From contig JAQBQU010000015.1 in NCBI GenBank assembly GCA_028286865.1, positions 1 through 47,357 on the forward strand: a DNA stretch of 47,357 bases, written 5' to 3'. Below are positions 8,688 through 18,722 of this stretch, piece after piece. The notes under the pieces are model-generated. The model was not told the DNA's origin. It searched no databases and saw nothing but the letters and a program-made list of their open reading frames with translations. Source of the DNA: Candidatus Kaiserbacteria bacterium. GTDB taxonomy: Bacteria; Patescibacteriota; Minisyncoccia; Phycocordibacterales; UBA2100. Position numbers and translations under genes: made by a program. Positions within the stretch are counted from its first letter, which is position 1; every line of letters begins with the position of its first letter.

Positions 8688-8712
8688 AACCTGCGCTGCC
8701 GCAGGTTTTTCT
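8688..8712 (+). terminator. Possible Rho-independent terminator
   Basis: AACCTGCG CTGC CGCAGGTT TTTCTG. Confidence 0.5.
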
Positions 8713-8732
8713 GAATTTGGGAAGACGGAGCG

Positions 8733-8870
8733 ATGTTTCGTTTGCGAGCGAACCCTCGGATGCGGACTGGAGAATTCTTGCTCGATGCAGCAAGAATTAT
8801 GTGGCTCACGGGTAAAGCGCAAAATTACGCCAGACTCAATTCCCGGGTCAATGAGTTACGAATTTACTGA
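8733..8870 (+). CDS. Short hypothetical protein (45 aa), below the ORF-track cutoff
   Basis: GGAG upstream of ATG; MFRLRANPRMRTGEFLLDAARIMWLTGKAQNYARLNSRVNELRIY*. Confidence 0.4.
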   Translation: MFRLRANPRMRTGEFLLDAARIMWLTGKAQNYARLNSRVNELRIY

Positions 8871-9291
8871 GGCTGTTATCCACGAGCGTGTCTTTTTTTG
8901 GATCAAAAATACTGTCGCCGTCGTCCATATAATATACCGCTTCATAATGGCCGCCGGGTACAGTCGGTCTCAGTAGAGGAACCTTGCTTTCTCTGTAAGT
9001 TCCCATATGAAATAGTTTTGCACCGAGTATGCGCACGCCATCTCCGTCTCGGATCGCAACCCATACCAAGTCGGGTACCGAGTAAACACTTACAATAGTG
9101 GTGGTGCCTGCGGACTGATCAAGCGCGGAAAGCCCAGCATCTTCTACTGCCTGCCTGCCCGTCGCGTCAGGATATACAATTTCAGGTTCTTGATGCTTCG
9201 GGAAGGTTATTGCCGGACCATACGCCCAGAAAGCAACTCCTAAAGTTGCCACGCAACATATTCCCAGCCCGATCTTCAATCTTCTGGACAT
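8848..9291 (-). CDS. Membrane-anchored protein, paralogue of 13658..14164
   Basis: N-terminal TM; WVAIRDGDGVRILGAKLF...KVPLLRPTVPGGHYEAVYYMDDGDSIFDPKKDTLV. Confidence 0.65.
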   Translation of the reverse strand: MSRRLKIGLGICCVATLGVAFWAYGPAITFPKHQEPEIVYPDATGRQAVEDAGLSALDQSAGTTTIVSVYSVPDLVWVAIRDGDGVRILGAKLFHMGTYRESKVPLLRPTVPGGHYEAVYYMDDGDSIFDPKKDTLVDNSLSKFVTH

Positions 9292-9358
9292 TGCCGGAAT
9301 CTTACCATTAGATCAGAAGTCTGTTTGAGCCTTTCCCGACAGCTGTTGGTAACGCAGG

Positions 9359-11122
9359 TCAACTCGCCCGCTTGCCGTGGAGGAGCATTTCTACCGCGTG
9401 GTCCATTGAGCCCGCCTGGGTCACTTCCCCGCCATTGACGAAGAATATCTCGTCGGCGTTCTCTATCGTGTTGAGGCGGTGTGCGATGATGACGCGCGTC
9501 GTTTTCGCCGGAAGTTTTTTGAGGATGTCTTCGAGCAACTGTTCGGTGACCGTATCGATGTTAGCTGTCGCTTCGTCGAGAATGAGGAGTTCCGGATCAC
9601 GGAGCACGGTGCGCATGAATGCGATGAGCTGCTTCTGGCCGAGCGAAAGCGCGTCGCCCGAGGTCGCCACGGGGGCCTCAAGCCCGCCGTCGAAGCGCAC
9701 GAGCAGGCTTTCGAGCCCCGCATCATGTATCACCTTCTGCAGCTGCTCGTTGGTGTAGTCCTTGTATTCGCTGTTGCCGTAGAGGATGTTGTCGCGCACG
9801 GTACCGGAGAAAAGGATCGGCTCCTGCAGGATGAATCCGATCTTCTTTGTGCGCTCTTCGGCAGAGTAGGTGCGGATGTCGCGGCCGCTCAGATACACGG
9901 TGCCTTCGGAGGGGTCATAGAGGCGCGCCATCAATGACGCGGTCGTGGTTTTGCCGCCGCCCGTCGGACCGACAAGCGCATACGTCTTCCCTGCTTCGAG
10001 CGCGATGTTCACATTGTGCAAAACATCCTTTTCGGGCGTGTAGCGGAATGCGACATTCTTGAATTCGAGCAACGCCTTTGTCTCGATACTGGTCCCGGCG
10101 ACGGGCGGAAGTATCATCATGTCGTTGCGCATCTGAAGGATGGCTGAGATTCGGTCCCATCCGGCGAGCGCCACCTGGAAGTTCGACCAGAGCGCCGCAA
10201 GCTGGCGCAGTGGATTGTAGAAGTTGCTCACATATCCCAGATACCCGATCATAAGACCGAGCGTGAACTGTCCCACGGTGATCAAGTAGAGTCCGTATGC
10301 GAGGACGACAAGCTGTGCGAGATTCGACGAGAATCCGAAGACCGGCGTGAATGTCTGGTTCGCGATACCTGCGCCGATCGCCGTCTTGTAGTTCACGTCG
10401 TTGGCAGTTTGGAAACGCTCACGGAAGAAATCCCGGCGGTTGAACGCCACGACCACCTTGAAATTATTGAGGCTCTCGGCGATCTCAGCAGAGAGACCGC
10501 CTGTCGCGGTAAGAGAGGCCGCATTCTTGCGCTTTACCCACGGAGAGACGATCTGCGTGAATACCAGAAGTGCGAGCGCCGGAGCGAGCGCGGCGAGACC
10601 GAGCTTCAGATTGATGGCGAGCAGGAATATACCGGCACCTATCATGATGACGATCGACCCCACGAACTGCACGAGGGTCTGCGAGAAGAACTGGTTGAGC
10701 TTATCGGTGTCGTTGTTGATACGAGAGATGAGATCTCCCGCTTTATTCGCGTTGAAGAACGCGACCGGGAGTTCCTGAAGTTTTGAGAATATAGTGGTGC
10801 GCAGATTGAACAGGACACGCTGTCCCACGCCACCCATGAGCCGCGTCTGTCCGTAGCTCGTAAAGAGCCCGAGGACGTAGAGGCCGAACAAAATGAAGCC
10901 GAACGTGACGACCCCTCCGTACTGACCCGCGATGATGTACGTGTCCACTACATGCGCGATAAGCAGCGGCGCGAGCAGGTTGATACCGGAATTAGCGAGT
11001 GTCGCGAATGCGGCGAATATAAGGATGTTGCGCTCGCCCGAAAGCAGCGGCCACAGACCGCGCATCGCGCCCCAAGCGCTCAGCTTCGCTTTATTCTGTT
11101 CGGAATTAAGTTCGTAATTCAT
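9359..11122 (-). CDS. ABC transporter permease/ATP-binding protein
   Basis: TM domain + GPTGGGKTT Walker A, LSLGQKQ signature, LLILDEATANID; start MNYEL at 11122. Confidence 0.92.
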   Translation of the reverse strand: MNYELNSEQNKAKLSAWGAMRGLWPLLSGERNILIFAAFATLANSGINLLAPLLIAHVVDTYIIAGQYGGVVTFGFILFGLYVLGLFTSYGQTRLMGGVGQRVLFNLRTTIFSKLQELPVAFFNANKAGDLISRINNDTDKLNQFFSQTLVQFVGSIVIMIGAGIFLLAINLKLGLAALAPALALLVFTQIVSPWVKRKNAASLTATGGLSAEIAESLNNFKVVVAFNRRDFFRERFQTANDVNYKTAIGAGIANQTFTPVFGFSSNLAQLVVLAYGLYLITVGQFTLGLMIGYLGYVSNFYNPLRQLAALWSNFQVALAGWDRISAILQMRNDMMILPPVAGTSIETKALLEFKNVAFRYTPEKDVLHNVNIALEAGKTYALVGPTGGGKTTTASLMARLYDPSEGTVYLSGRDIRTYSAEERTKKIGFILQEPILFSGTVRDNILYGNSEYKDYTNEQLQKVIHDAGLESLLVRFDGGLEAPVATSGDALSLGQKQLIAFMRTVLRDPELLILDEATANIDTVTEQLLEDILKKLPAKTTRVIIAHRLNTIENADEIFFVNGGEVTQAGSMDHAVEMLLHGKRAS

Positions 11123-12863
11123 AAGTACTTGTTGAACGCTGCGAATTATAGATCTGTACGTACTCCGGCGACGACTCCATAAGGCTCTGATGCGTGCCTT
11201 GTGCAAGGACCTCGCCCTCCATGATCAGGATCACCTGGTCGTAGGATTCGATCGGCGCGATCTTCTGTGTGATAGAGACGAGCGTCAGGTCCGGATAGTT
11301 CTTTGAGATGTTCCCCAATATCTTGGCCTCGGTCTGCGCATCGACGCGTGCGGTGAAGTCGTCGAGGAAAAGGATCGTGGGATTGAGCGCCAATGCGCGC
11401 GCGAGCATAAGACGCTGCTTCTGTCCGCCGGAGAGCGATGTGCCGCGCTCGGATACGAGCGTGTCGAGACCCTGCGGGAGCGTATGGAGAAAATCCGCAA
11501 GCTCCGCCGTGTCGATCGCCTTCTGGAGCGATTCATCAGTGACCGTCGTACTGAATGCGATGTTCTCCCGCACGGTGGTATTGAAAAGCACGCTGTCCTG
11601 GAAGACCAGACCGATCTGCGGGTAGAAAGATGCGCGCTCATAGGTCTCGAGCGCCCTGCCGTCATATTCGACGTCGCCATGCTTCGGCACCGTGAGACCG
11701 GTCATCACATTGAGAAGTTGTGTCTTCCCTGCTGCCGTCGGCCCGATGATGGCGGTACGCGTTTTTGGCATGATAGTGAGAGACACATCGCGCAGTGCGT
11801 GTTTTTCTCCATACATGACGGTCACATTCTTCACTTCGATCTTGCCCTCGAGGGTATTCCTCACCGTCCCTTCGTCCTTCTCATCCGGTGCCCGCAGCAC
11901 TTCGTAGATACGACCGTACGATGCGGTCGCCTGTGCGATGAGGTTGCTCATGAATCCGATGATAAGTATCGGGAAGATAAGTATCATGATGTAGCTCATG
12001 AACGCGGCGAACGAGCCGATAGTCATCGAGCCGTTCACGACATAGTAGCCGCCGAGCGTTACCACGATAAGCGACCCCATGCTCGCCACGAACGTGATGA
12101 TCGGGATCATGAAAGAAAAGAGCTTGAGGATGCTGATGCCGAGGTTGCGCGCACGCGTATTGGCACCGCTGAACTTCTTGTGCTCGACGTCGCTCGAGTG
12201 CAGGACACGGATGAGCGCGGCCCCCATGATGCTCTCATTGATCACTTTATTGAGGCGGTCGATGACCTCGCGCGCCTGTAGGAAAAGCGTACGTACCTGT
12301 TTGAGGATCACGAAGAACGTCCCGCCGATCATCGGAATGATCGTGAGGACCGCGAGTGCGAGGCGCCAGTCTATCGTAAGCAATATGATCGCCGCGCCGA
12401 TGATGATGACACCGGAAGAAACGAGGGAGACGACCACTTGGGAGACGAACATTTTCACGGCATCAATGTCCGACGTGACATTGGTAAGCAGCTTCGACGG
12501 ATCACGGTCTTCTATAAAGCGATACCCCTGATGCGAGATCTTATTCACGATGTCGCTGCGCATATCGCGCGCGACCTTCTCTGATACATACGTCTGGAGA
12601 ATGCTTTGCAGATAGGTGAACAAAAAGATGCCGAACGAGAATCCGCCGAATACCACGATCAGGTGTGGCAAATTGCTCGTATGCGTCACGTAGGCGTCGA
12701 TACCGTGCGAGACCAGTTTCGGCAAATAGAGCGTGAGCACGTTGGCTATGATGGCGATGATCGTGAGCCACACCACCCAGGCGCGGTACGGAGCGAGTAT
12801 GCTGAAAATGCTCGGCACGGTAGGTGCCGCGGGTCCTGCTTCAGATGAAGTTGGTTCCGCCAT
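11106..12863 (-). CDS. ABC transporter permease/ATP-binding protein, partner of 9359..11122
   Basis: GPTAAGKTQ Walker A, LSGGQKQR signature, LFLDDFTARVD; stop overlaps start of downstream gene. Confidence 0.92.
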   Translation of the reverse strand: MAEPTSSEAGPAAPTVPSIFSILAPYRAWVVWLTIIAIIANVLTLYLPKLVSHGIDAYVTHTSNLPHLIVVFGGFSFGIFLFTYLQSILQTYVSEKVARDMRSDIVNKISHQGYRFIEDRDPSKLLTNVTSDIDAVKMFVSQVVVSLVSSGVIIIGAAIILLTIDWRLALAVLTIIPMIGGTFFVILKQVRTLFLQAREVIDRLNKVINESIMGAALIRVLHSSDVEHKKFSGANTRARNLGISILKLFSFMIPIITFVASMGSLIVVTLGGYYVVNGSMTIGSFAAFMSYIMILIFPILIIGFMSNLIAQATASYGRIYEVLRAPDEKDEGTVRNTLEGKIEVKNVTVMYGEKHALRDVSLTIMPKTRTAIIGPTAAGKTQLLNVMTGLTVPKHGDVEYDGRALETYERASFYPQIGLVFQDSVLFNTTVRENIAFSTTVTDESLQKAIDTAELADFLHTLPQGLDTLVSERGTSLSGGQKQRLMLARALALNPTILFLDDFTARVDAQTEAKILGNISKNYPDLTLVSITQKIAPIESYDQVILIMEGEVLAQGTHQSLMESSPEYVQIYNSQRSTSTYELRT

Positions 12864-13013
12864 ATCGGCTACAAGCGTCAGTATGGCCTCGACCCGGTGA
12901 CGGTTTCATGAACCTCTGATCGGCTTGATTAAGAATTATGTTAGCACCTTACCTAATCGTGGTCAACGCGCTGATACATTCCTTCTCAGCATGCGGAAGC
13001 GTATGATGCGGAC

Positions 13014-13661
13014 ATGTCACGTTTTCATAAACAGCCCGACTTTTCGGGATCGATAAAGGCGCTCCGTAAGGATACGGCTCTGAGAGCAGTTATCCGCGCG
13101 CACGGGCCGATGGACCTCACGCGATATCACGCCAACTCGCGCGGCATATTCCCTGCCCTCTTACGCTCTATCGTGTCACAGCAGATATCGAGTAAGGCCG
13201 CGGCATCGATACTCGCACGCGTGGTCGCGTTATTTCCGAAGAATAAGCCGACCCCGGAACTGCTCCTGAAAATTCCGTCTCCTAAACTGCGCAAAGCGGG
13301 GCTTTCCGCCGCAAAGGTCACCTACGTAAAGGATCTTGCCAAGAGATGTCTCGACGGCACGGTAGATGAAAAGAAATTTCCCAAGATGACCTCGCAGGAG
13401 ATCATCGATCACTTGGTGCAGGTCAAAGGCATCGGAGAGTGGACGGCGCACATGCTTCTCATATTCACGCTGTACCGGCCCGATATATTGCCGGTCGGTG
13501 ATCTTGCCATCCGCAAGGGCTTCCAAGCGGTGTACGGTCTCAAAGAAATGCCGAACAAGAAAGAAATGGAGCGTATAGCAAAACCGTGGCGTTCTCACGC
13601 CACGGCTGCTTCCTGGTACCTCTGGCGCGTTGCCGACGAGGTCAAGATAAAGAAGGCTTAA
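13014..13661 (+). CDS. DNA-3-methyladenine glycosylase (AlkA-like, HhH-GPD)
   Basis: LVQVKGIGEWTAHMLLIFTLYRPDILPVGDLAIRKG. Confidence 0.9.
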   Translation: MSRFHKQPDFSGSIKALRKDTALRAVIRAHGPMDLTRYHANSRGIFPALLRSIVSQQISSKAAASILARVVALFPKNKPTPELLLKIPSPKLRKAGLSAAKVTYVKDLAKRCLDGTVDEKKFPKMTSQEIIDHLVQVKGIGEWTAHMLLIFTLYRPDILPVGDLAIRKGFQAVYGLKEMPNKKEMERIAKPWRSHATAASWYLWRVADEVKIKKA

Positions 13662-14164
13662 TCTCCGTTCGTCGCGGAGAAAGTGTCGGAAACACCGGTG
13701 ACGAGCGCGTCTGCGTGCATGTCGAATTTCTTGTCACCATTGTCCGCGTACAAGACCGCCGTATAGTTGCTGCCGGAAACGGTGTTGCGCAAGAGCGGGA
13801 CTGATACGTTCTCGTGCGTTCCTGCCGTAAGCCATGCTGCTCCATAGATGCGCATGCTGTCGCGCACTGCGACCCATCCTGCTTTTGCGAGCGTTACCGA
13901 TGCGACCCGCACCGAGTCTCCTGCCGGCTGATCGCCGACCGAAAGCGCTTCGCCCGAAGATGAGACGGTGTTGCCTGAGCCCGAGAGATCGGTCTCGGAT
14001 GCAGCTGTGCCTGTAGTATCAGTCGTGATCGAAGTTCCGGTCGATGTCGCCATCGTGCCCGTACTTGCCGCCGGCTTGCTAAAGAGCCACCACGCGAGCA
14101 ATCCCACCACTACGATCACCGCGACTCCGATAGCTATCTGTGTGTTCCTCTGGTTCGTATCCAT
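13658..14164 (-). CDS. Membrane-anchored protein, paralogue of 8848..9291
   Basis: MDTNQRNTQIAIGVAVIVVVGLLAWWLF anchor; WVAVRDSMRIYGAAWLTAGTHENVSVPLLRNTVSGSNYTAVLYADNGDKKFD. Confidence 0.7.
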   Translation of the reverse strand: MDTNQRNTQIAIGVAVIVVVGLLAWWLFSKPAASTGTMATSTGTSITTDTTGTAASETDLSGSGNTVSSSGEALSVGDQPAGDSVRVASVTLAKAGWVAVRDSMRIYGAAWLTAGTHENVSVPLLRNTVSGSNYTAVLYADNGDKKFDMHADALVTGVSDTFSATNGD

Positions 14165-14232
14165 ATAATATATAAAGCGAATATGCCCCCAGTGTAGGAC
14201 ACCCCTGGCGGGAGTCAATCGCCCATTTGGCG

Positions 14233-14862
14233 CTACAAATTCGGCAGAAAACGAGCTATTTCATCAGCTGAAACAGCACTTTCGCGCAAGATCTTGGGAC
14301 TTTCGCCGGAGACGTCGAGCACTGTGGACGGCGCACGCGCCGGTAATGCTCCGGCGTCGATAACGAGATCGATATTCGCGTCGCCGAGTTGCGCGAGAAT
14401 ACTATCGACATCATTCGCGGGCGGTGCTCCAGCCGTGTTCGCGCTCGTTGCGGTGATCGGGCCGCCGAAGATGCGCAGCAGGTCTATACAAAATTCATTA
14501 TCTGGGATACGAAATCCAAACGTTTCGGGCCCGTTCATGATTCCGGTGTTGAAATTCCTCTTTTGAACAATGAAGGTGATCTTACCCTTGGACAGTTCCT
14601 GCGAAAGCGTCTCGACGATCGGTGGGATGATCCCATATTCGCGGGCCATCGCGATGCCAGAGACTATGGAATGCATTCGCTTTCCCACATTGCGTCCCTT
14701 CACTGAAAATATTTTCATTACTGCCGCGTCGGAAAGCGCATCGGCACCCAGTCCGTAGAGAGTATCGGTCGGAAATAGAACAATGCCACCGCTGCGTAGC
14801 ACATCTGCCGCACGCTGTGCCGCGCTCTCGATACCTGAATCCTTGAGCGAAATGCGCTCCAT
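14233..14862 (-). CDS. tsaC: L-threonylcarbamoyladenylate synthase (Sua5/YciO/YrdC family)
   Basis: GGIVLFPTDTLYGLGADALSDAAVMKIFSVKGR; ATSANTAGAPPANDV. Confidence 0.88.
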   Translation of the reverse strand: MERISLKDSGIESAAQRAADVLRSGGIVLFPTDTLYGLGADALSDAAVMKIFSVKGRNVGKRMHSIVSGIAMAREYGIIPPIVETLSQELSKGKITFIVQKRNFNTGIMNGPETFGFRIPDNEFCIDLLRIFGGPITATSANTAGAPPANDVDSILAQLGDANIDLVIDAGALPARAPSTVLDVSGESPKILRESAVSADEIARFLPNL

Positions 14863-14873
14863 ATAATGATTGG

Positions 14874-14945
14874 TGCGCGATGAGGGAATTGGACCCCCGA
14901 CCTACCCCACGTCAAGGGGTCGCTCTACCACTGAGCTAATCGCGC
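14874..14945 (-). tRNA. tRNA-Val(GAC)
   Basis: GCGCGATTAGCTCAGTGGTAGAGCG..CCCCTTGACGTGGGG..GGTCCAATTCCCTCATCGCGC. Confidence 0.93.
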
Positions 14946-15050
14946 ATTGAACAAATGAGTTCCTGACGTGCGCTACCTGAAAGTATCATTCACCGAGGTA
15001 ACGACGCATGAACTGGCACAGTTTACCAAAAAAACCTCTCTTCGCCAGTC

Positions 15051-16841
15051 TTATTCCTCGCTCAAAAATCCTCCCGCCTGGATGTTCCAGAGCTTGCGAT
15101 ACAAGCCGTCTGATGCGATGAGCTCCATATGCGTACCATCCGCTTCCACAGCTCCCTTTTCAAGTACGATAATGCGGTCCATTTTCATAATAGTAGAGAG
15201 TCGGTGCGCGATCACCAGCACTGTCTTTCCTTCCATCAGCACCTGGAGCGAATCCTGAATATATCGCTCGGACTCGGAGTCGAGACTCGACGTCGCCTCG
15301 TCGAGAAGGAGGATGGGTGCACGCTTGAGTATCGCGCGTGCGATGGCGATGCGCTGGCGTTCTCCGCCGGAGAGTCTCACTCCGCGCTCGCCAACGAACG
15401 TGCCGTACGCTTCCGGAAGCTGCGAGATAAATTCATGACAATGCGCGAGCTTTGCCGCCTCCATCACCTCCTCATCGGTCGCGTCACGGTGACCGTAGCG
15501 GATATTTTCCAAAAGTGACCGATGAAAAAGTATTGGCTCTTGCGGCACGAAGGCAATCGCGTCGCGCAACGATTCTTGTTTTACCTTCTTGATGTTTTGC
15601 CCGTCGATCTCGATCGAGCCATCGTCTACATCATAGAGTCGAAGCAGGAGTTTCGTGATGGTGGATTTCCCGGCGCCACTCGGTCCGACGAGCGCCACTT
15701 TTTCTCCTCCTCTGATCGAGAGGTTGAGGTCATTGAGGATGGGGCGGGCTTCGTTGAATTGGAAATTCACGCCCTTAACATCGATCTTCCCCTCAGAGAT
15801 CTGCAGGTCTTGCGCCCCCTCGACATCTTTGACCCCGTGCGGTGTCTGCATGATATGCACCATCTCGCCGGCGTCAGCGAATCCGTCGTACACGCGGCGG
15901 AGCTCACGGGTTATTGAATTGAGATTATCGAAGATTCCGAGGAGGTATGACTGGATCAGGACGAAATCTCCAACGGTCAAGAGGCCCCGCTCCCAGAAAC
16001 GGAACGCACCGTAGAGCAAACTCACATTGATGAGCACCATGAGAAATCCTTGGGCGCCCCAAATGTAGTCGTCGGCCACCCATGAACGCAGCGTGATCTT
16101 CCGCCATTTGCCGACCGCGTGCGCGGTATTTTCGTGCTCATGCTCGGCACCCGAGAAAATGGTTATCGTATTCTGATTCGATATCGCATCCGCAAAGGTA
16201 CCTGCAAGGGCGCTGTCTTCTTCCGCACGCTGCGCACGGATCGGCTGACGTAGGCGGGATACGTAAATCTGGAATGCGGCGAAGAGTACCGCCCACGCGC
16301 CGAGCATAATGCCGAGCGCGTGATTGCGAACAAAGAGTATTGATACGGCACCGACGACGTAGAGAATGGTCGGAATGAACGATGCGGCAAAACTGTCGAA
16401 GAGTGTTTCGAACGACCCTGCGTATTTGCTGATGCGACGAGTAAGCGTTCCGGCGAACTGAGATATAAAGAATTGGTACGAATGCTTGATCAGATAATCG
16501 AACGCATCGATGTAGAGAGTGCTCATCGCGCGGGCTTCAATATATATGGTGGAGATCGACAGCGCACGGCGCAGCAGCCACACAATGAGTCCGATGCTGC
16601 CGATCCAGAGGATGGTCACGATGAGCTGATGCTCCGTCTGTGCGGTCGGCGTATTAGACGAGATTATGTTGAAGAACTGACGCAGGAACAGCGGCGCGAT
16701 CAGGTTCGCCACCTGAAGAGCGACCGTTGAGAGCATGACGATCGTAAAGAGCGGCCATTCCCGCTTGAGCTGCTTTGCGTAGAAGAAGATGACCTGCAGT
16801 GGCCCGGCGGATTTCTTTTCTTTGGGTGCGACTCGTTTCAT
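15051..16841 (-). CDS. ABC transporter permease/ATP-binding protein
   Basis: GPSGAGKST, LSGGERQRIAIARAIL, LLLDEATSSLD. Confidence 0.92.
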   Translation of the reverse strand: MKRVAPKEKKSAGPLQVIFFYAKQLKREWPLFTIVMLSTVALQVANLIAPLFLRQFFNIISSNTPTAQTEHQLIVTILWIGSIGLIVWLLRRALSISTIYIEARAMSTLYIDAFDYLIKHSYQFFISQFAGTLTRRISKYAGSFETLFDSFAASFIPTILYVVGAVSILFVRNHALGIMLGAWAVLFAAFQIYVSRLRQPIRAQRAEEDSALAGTFADAISNQNTITIFSGAEHEHENTAHAVGKWRKITLRSWVADDYIWGAQGFLMVLINVSLLYGAFRFWERGLLTVGDFVLIQSYLLGIFDNLNSITRELRRVYDGFADAGEMVHIMQTPHGVKDVEGAQDLQISEGKIDVKGVNFQFNEARPILNDLNLSIRGGEKVALVGPSGAGKSTITKLLLRLYDVDDGSIEIDGQNIKKVKQESLRDAIAFVPQEPILFHRSLLENIRYGHRDATDEEVMEAAKLAHCHEFISQLPEAYGTFVGERGVRLSGGERQRIAIARAILKRAPILLLDEATSSLDSESERYIQDSLQVLMEGKTVLVIAHRLSTIMKMDRIIVLEKGAVEADGTHMELIASDGLYRKLWNIQAGGFLSEE

Positions 16842-16874
16842 ATCACCAGTATCTCACGGCGCAGGAATATGTAC

Positions 16875-18671
16875 TTAATCCTGAAGGAATCCTCCCGCTT
16901 GATGCCTCCACAATTCGGAATAAATACCGCTGCCGGCGACGAGCTCCGCATGCGAACCTTCCTCCATTATTTTGCCCTGATCGATCACGATAATTCGGTC
17001 CATTTCGCGCAGTGTCGAAAGGCGGTGCGCGATCGCGATCACGGTCTTCCCTTGCATGAGTTCGTGCAATGCTTTCTGTATCTCTACCTCACTCTCGCTG
17101 TCGAGCGCGCTCGTTGCTTCGTCGAGAAGTAATATCGGCGAGTTCTTAAGGATGGCGCGCGCTATCGCGATGCGCTGGCGTTCACCGCCGGAGAGCTTCA
17201 CTCCACGTTCGCCGACGAGGGATCCGTAGCCCCCGGGCAATCTCGCAATGAAATCATGTGCTTGCGCCAAAGTAGCCGCATGGATCACCTCCTCTTCGGT
17301 CGCGGTCGGATTACCGTAGGCAATATTTTCTCGAATCGAACGGTGGAACAACAACGGCTCCTGAGGAACGACCGATATCGCATTTCGTAAGCTCTCCTGG
17401 GTGACCGACGCAATATCGGTCCCGTCTATGGTGATAGCACCGCTCACAATATCGTGATGATGCAAGAGCAGCCGCACAAGCGTCGATTTGCCGGCGCCGC
17501 TGCGACCCACCAGACCCACGCGCTGCCGCGCGGGTATGACGAGCGAAAGATCTTTGAAAACGATCCTGTTGTCATAGGCGAAGGTGACCGAGTCGAATTC
17601 GATCTGCCCCTCAGCTGCTGCCAGCGCGACTGCATCAGGACGATCAGGTATTTCGTGAGGCTCAAGGATCTCTTCCAGAGATTCCTGTACCTCGCCGATC
17701 GTTTCTGCGAACGAATTTAAATGCGAACCGAGAAATACGAGCAGGCCTTCGATGCGGAAGATGAGCGTCACCACAAGAATGATGTCGCCTACCGAGACGA
17801 TCCCGATCTTCGCAAAATACACCGCAGCGAACGCCATCGCTCCACCGAACAGTGTCTGCAGCACACCGTTGAGCACGAGCACCCACTCACCGAAGTGCCA
17901 GTTGCGCAGTCCTGCCTGGCGTCTGTTCTCGACCATGCTCTTGATCCGCTCGATCTCAAAGAGGCGCCGAGCATATTCTTGCATCGCTGTGATATTCGAA
18001 AGCAGATCGACCGTTGATCCGTTTATGACTGTCTCGAGTTTCTGCGCATTGGACGAAAGTGGCACGCGCATTCGGGAGAAAAAAACGTTAACGCCAAGTG
18101 CCACCAAGACCCAGAGCGAAAATATCCATGCCAAGAGCGGGTTGGCGAAGTACGCTATCACGAAGCTCGCCACGACCGCGACGGCCAGATCTAGAAATTG
18201 CCACAGCGTACTTTCTACCATCTGGCGTGTCCCGCTCGCGGCATGCGTGATCTTATTGGCGAGCGACCCGGCGAAGCGATCGGAAAAATACGCGCGCGAG
18301 TGAAGCGTTATATACGCGGTGAGCGAATACCGCGCAGTGGCGCGACCTCCCGTCGCCCATAAGGAGCCGGCGAACCCGCTCACACGTATCGCCAGTTGCC
18401 CGGTGAATAATACGAACACATATGCACCGCATGCCAAGAATATCGGCCCGTATCCGCCGTCCGGTAACGCCGCAACGCTATTGGCAAGCATTTTGAATAC
18501 GAACGCGACCATGGTGTACAGGGTTGAGCCGACGATGACTGCACAGATCGCGACCAGTGCCGGTTTCCAATGCGGTCGCGAAACGAAAAGAAAAAAACGG
18601 AACGGATTCGTCGTCATCGGAATATCGCTGCGCCAGGTATCTGGCGGGGCTTTGACGGGTATCAATTTCAT
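16875..18671 (-). CDS. ABC transporter permease/ATP-binding protein
   Basis: GRSGAGKSTL, LSGGERQRIAIARAIL, LLLDEATSALD; likely start MKLIPVK at 18671. Confidence 0.9.
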   Translation of the reverse strand: MKLIPVKAPPDTWRSDIPMTTNPFRFFLFVSRPHWKPALVAICAVIVGSTLYTMVAFVFKMLANSVAALPDGGYGPIFLACGAYVFVLFTGQLAIRVSGFAGSLWATGGRATARYSLTAYITLHSRAYFSDRFAGSLANKITHAASGTRQMVESTLWQFLDLAVAVVASFVIAYFANPLLAWIFSLWVLVALGVNVFFSRMRVPLSSNAQKLETVINGSTVDLLSNITAMQEYARRLFEIERIKSMVENRRQAGLRNWHFGEWVLVLNGVLQTLFGGAMAFAAVYFAKIGIVSVGDIILVVTLIFRIEGLLVFLGSHLNSFAETIGEVQESLEEILEPHEIPDRPDAVALAAAEGQIEFDSVTFAYDNRIVFKDLSLVIPARQRVGLVGRSGAGKSTLVRLLLHHHDIVSGAITIDGTDIASVTQESLRNAISVVPQEPLLFHRSIRENIAYGNPTATEEEVIHAATLAQAHDFIARLPGGYGSLVGERGVKLSGGERQRIAIARAILKNSPILLLDEATSALDSESEVEIQKALHELMQGKTVIAIAHRLSTLREMDRIIVIDQGKIMEEGSHAELVAGSGIYSELWRHQAGGFLQD

Positions 18672-18722
18672 CGCGCAATTGTAGCTGTAAAGCACATTAC
18701 GCGCTATTCTGTGGCTGAAACT

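Noticed and set aside
8832-8855. TCAATTCCCGGGTCA resembling the tRNA-Glu T-arm, considered as attR
   Set aside because: Match too short and gapped against TCGATTCCCCGTGGGGTCA; explained by chance.
11484-12281. 265-aa plus-strand ORF antisense to an ABC transporter gene; similarly 21746..22570 within valS
   Set aside because: Antisense shadows of well-supported genes.
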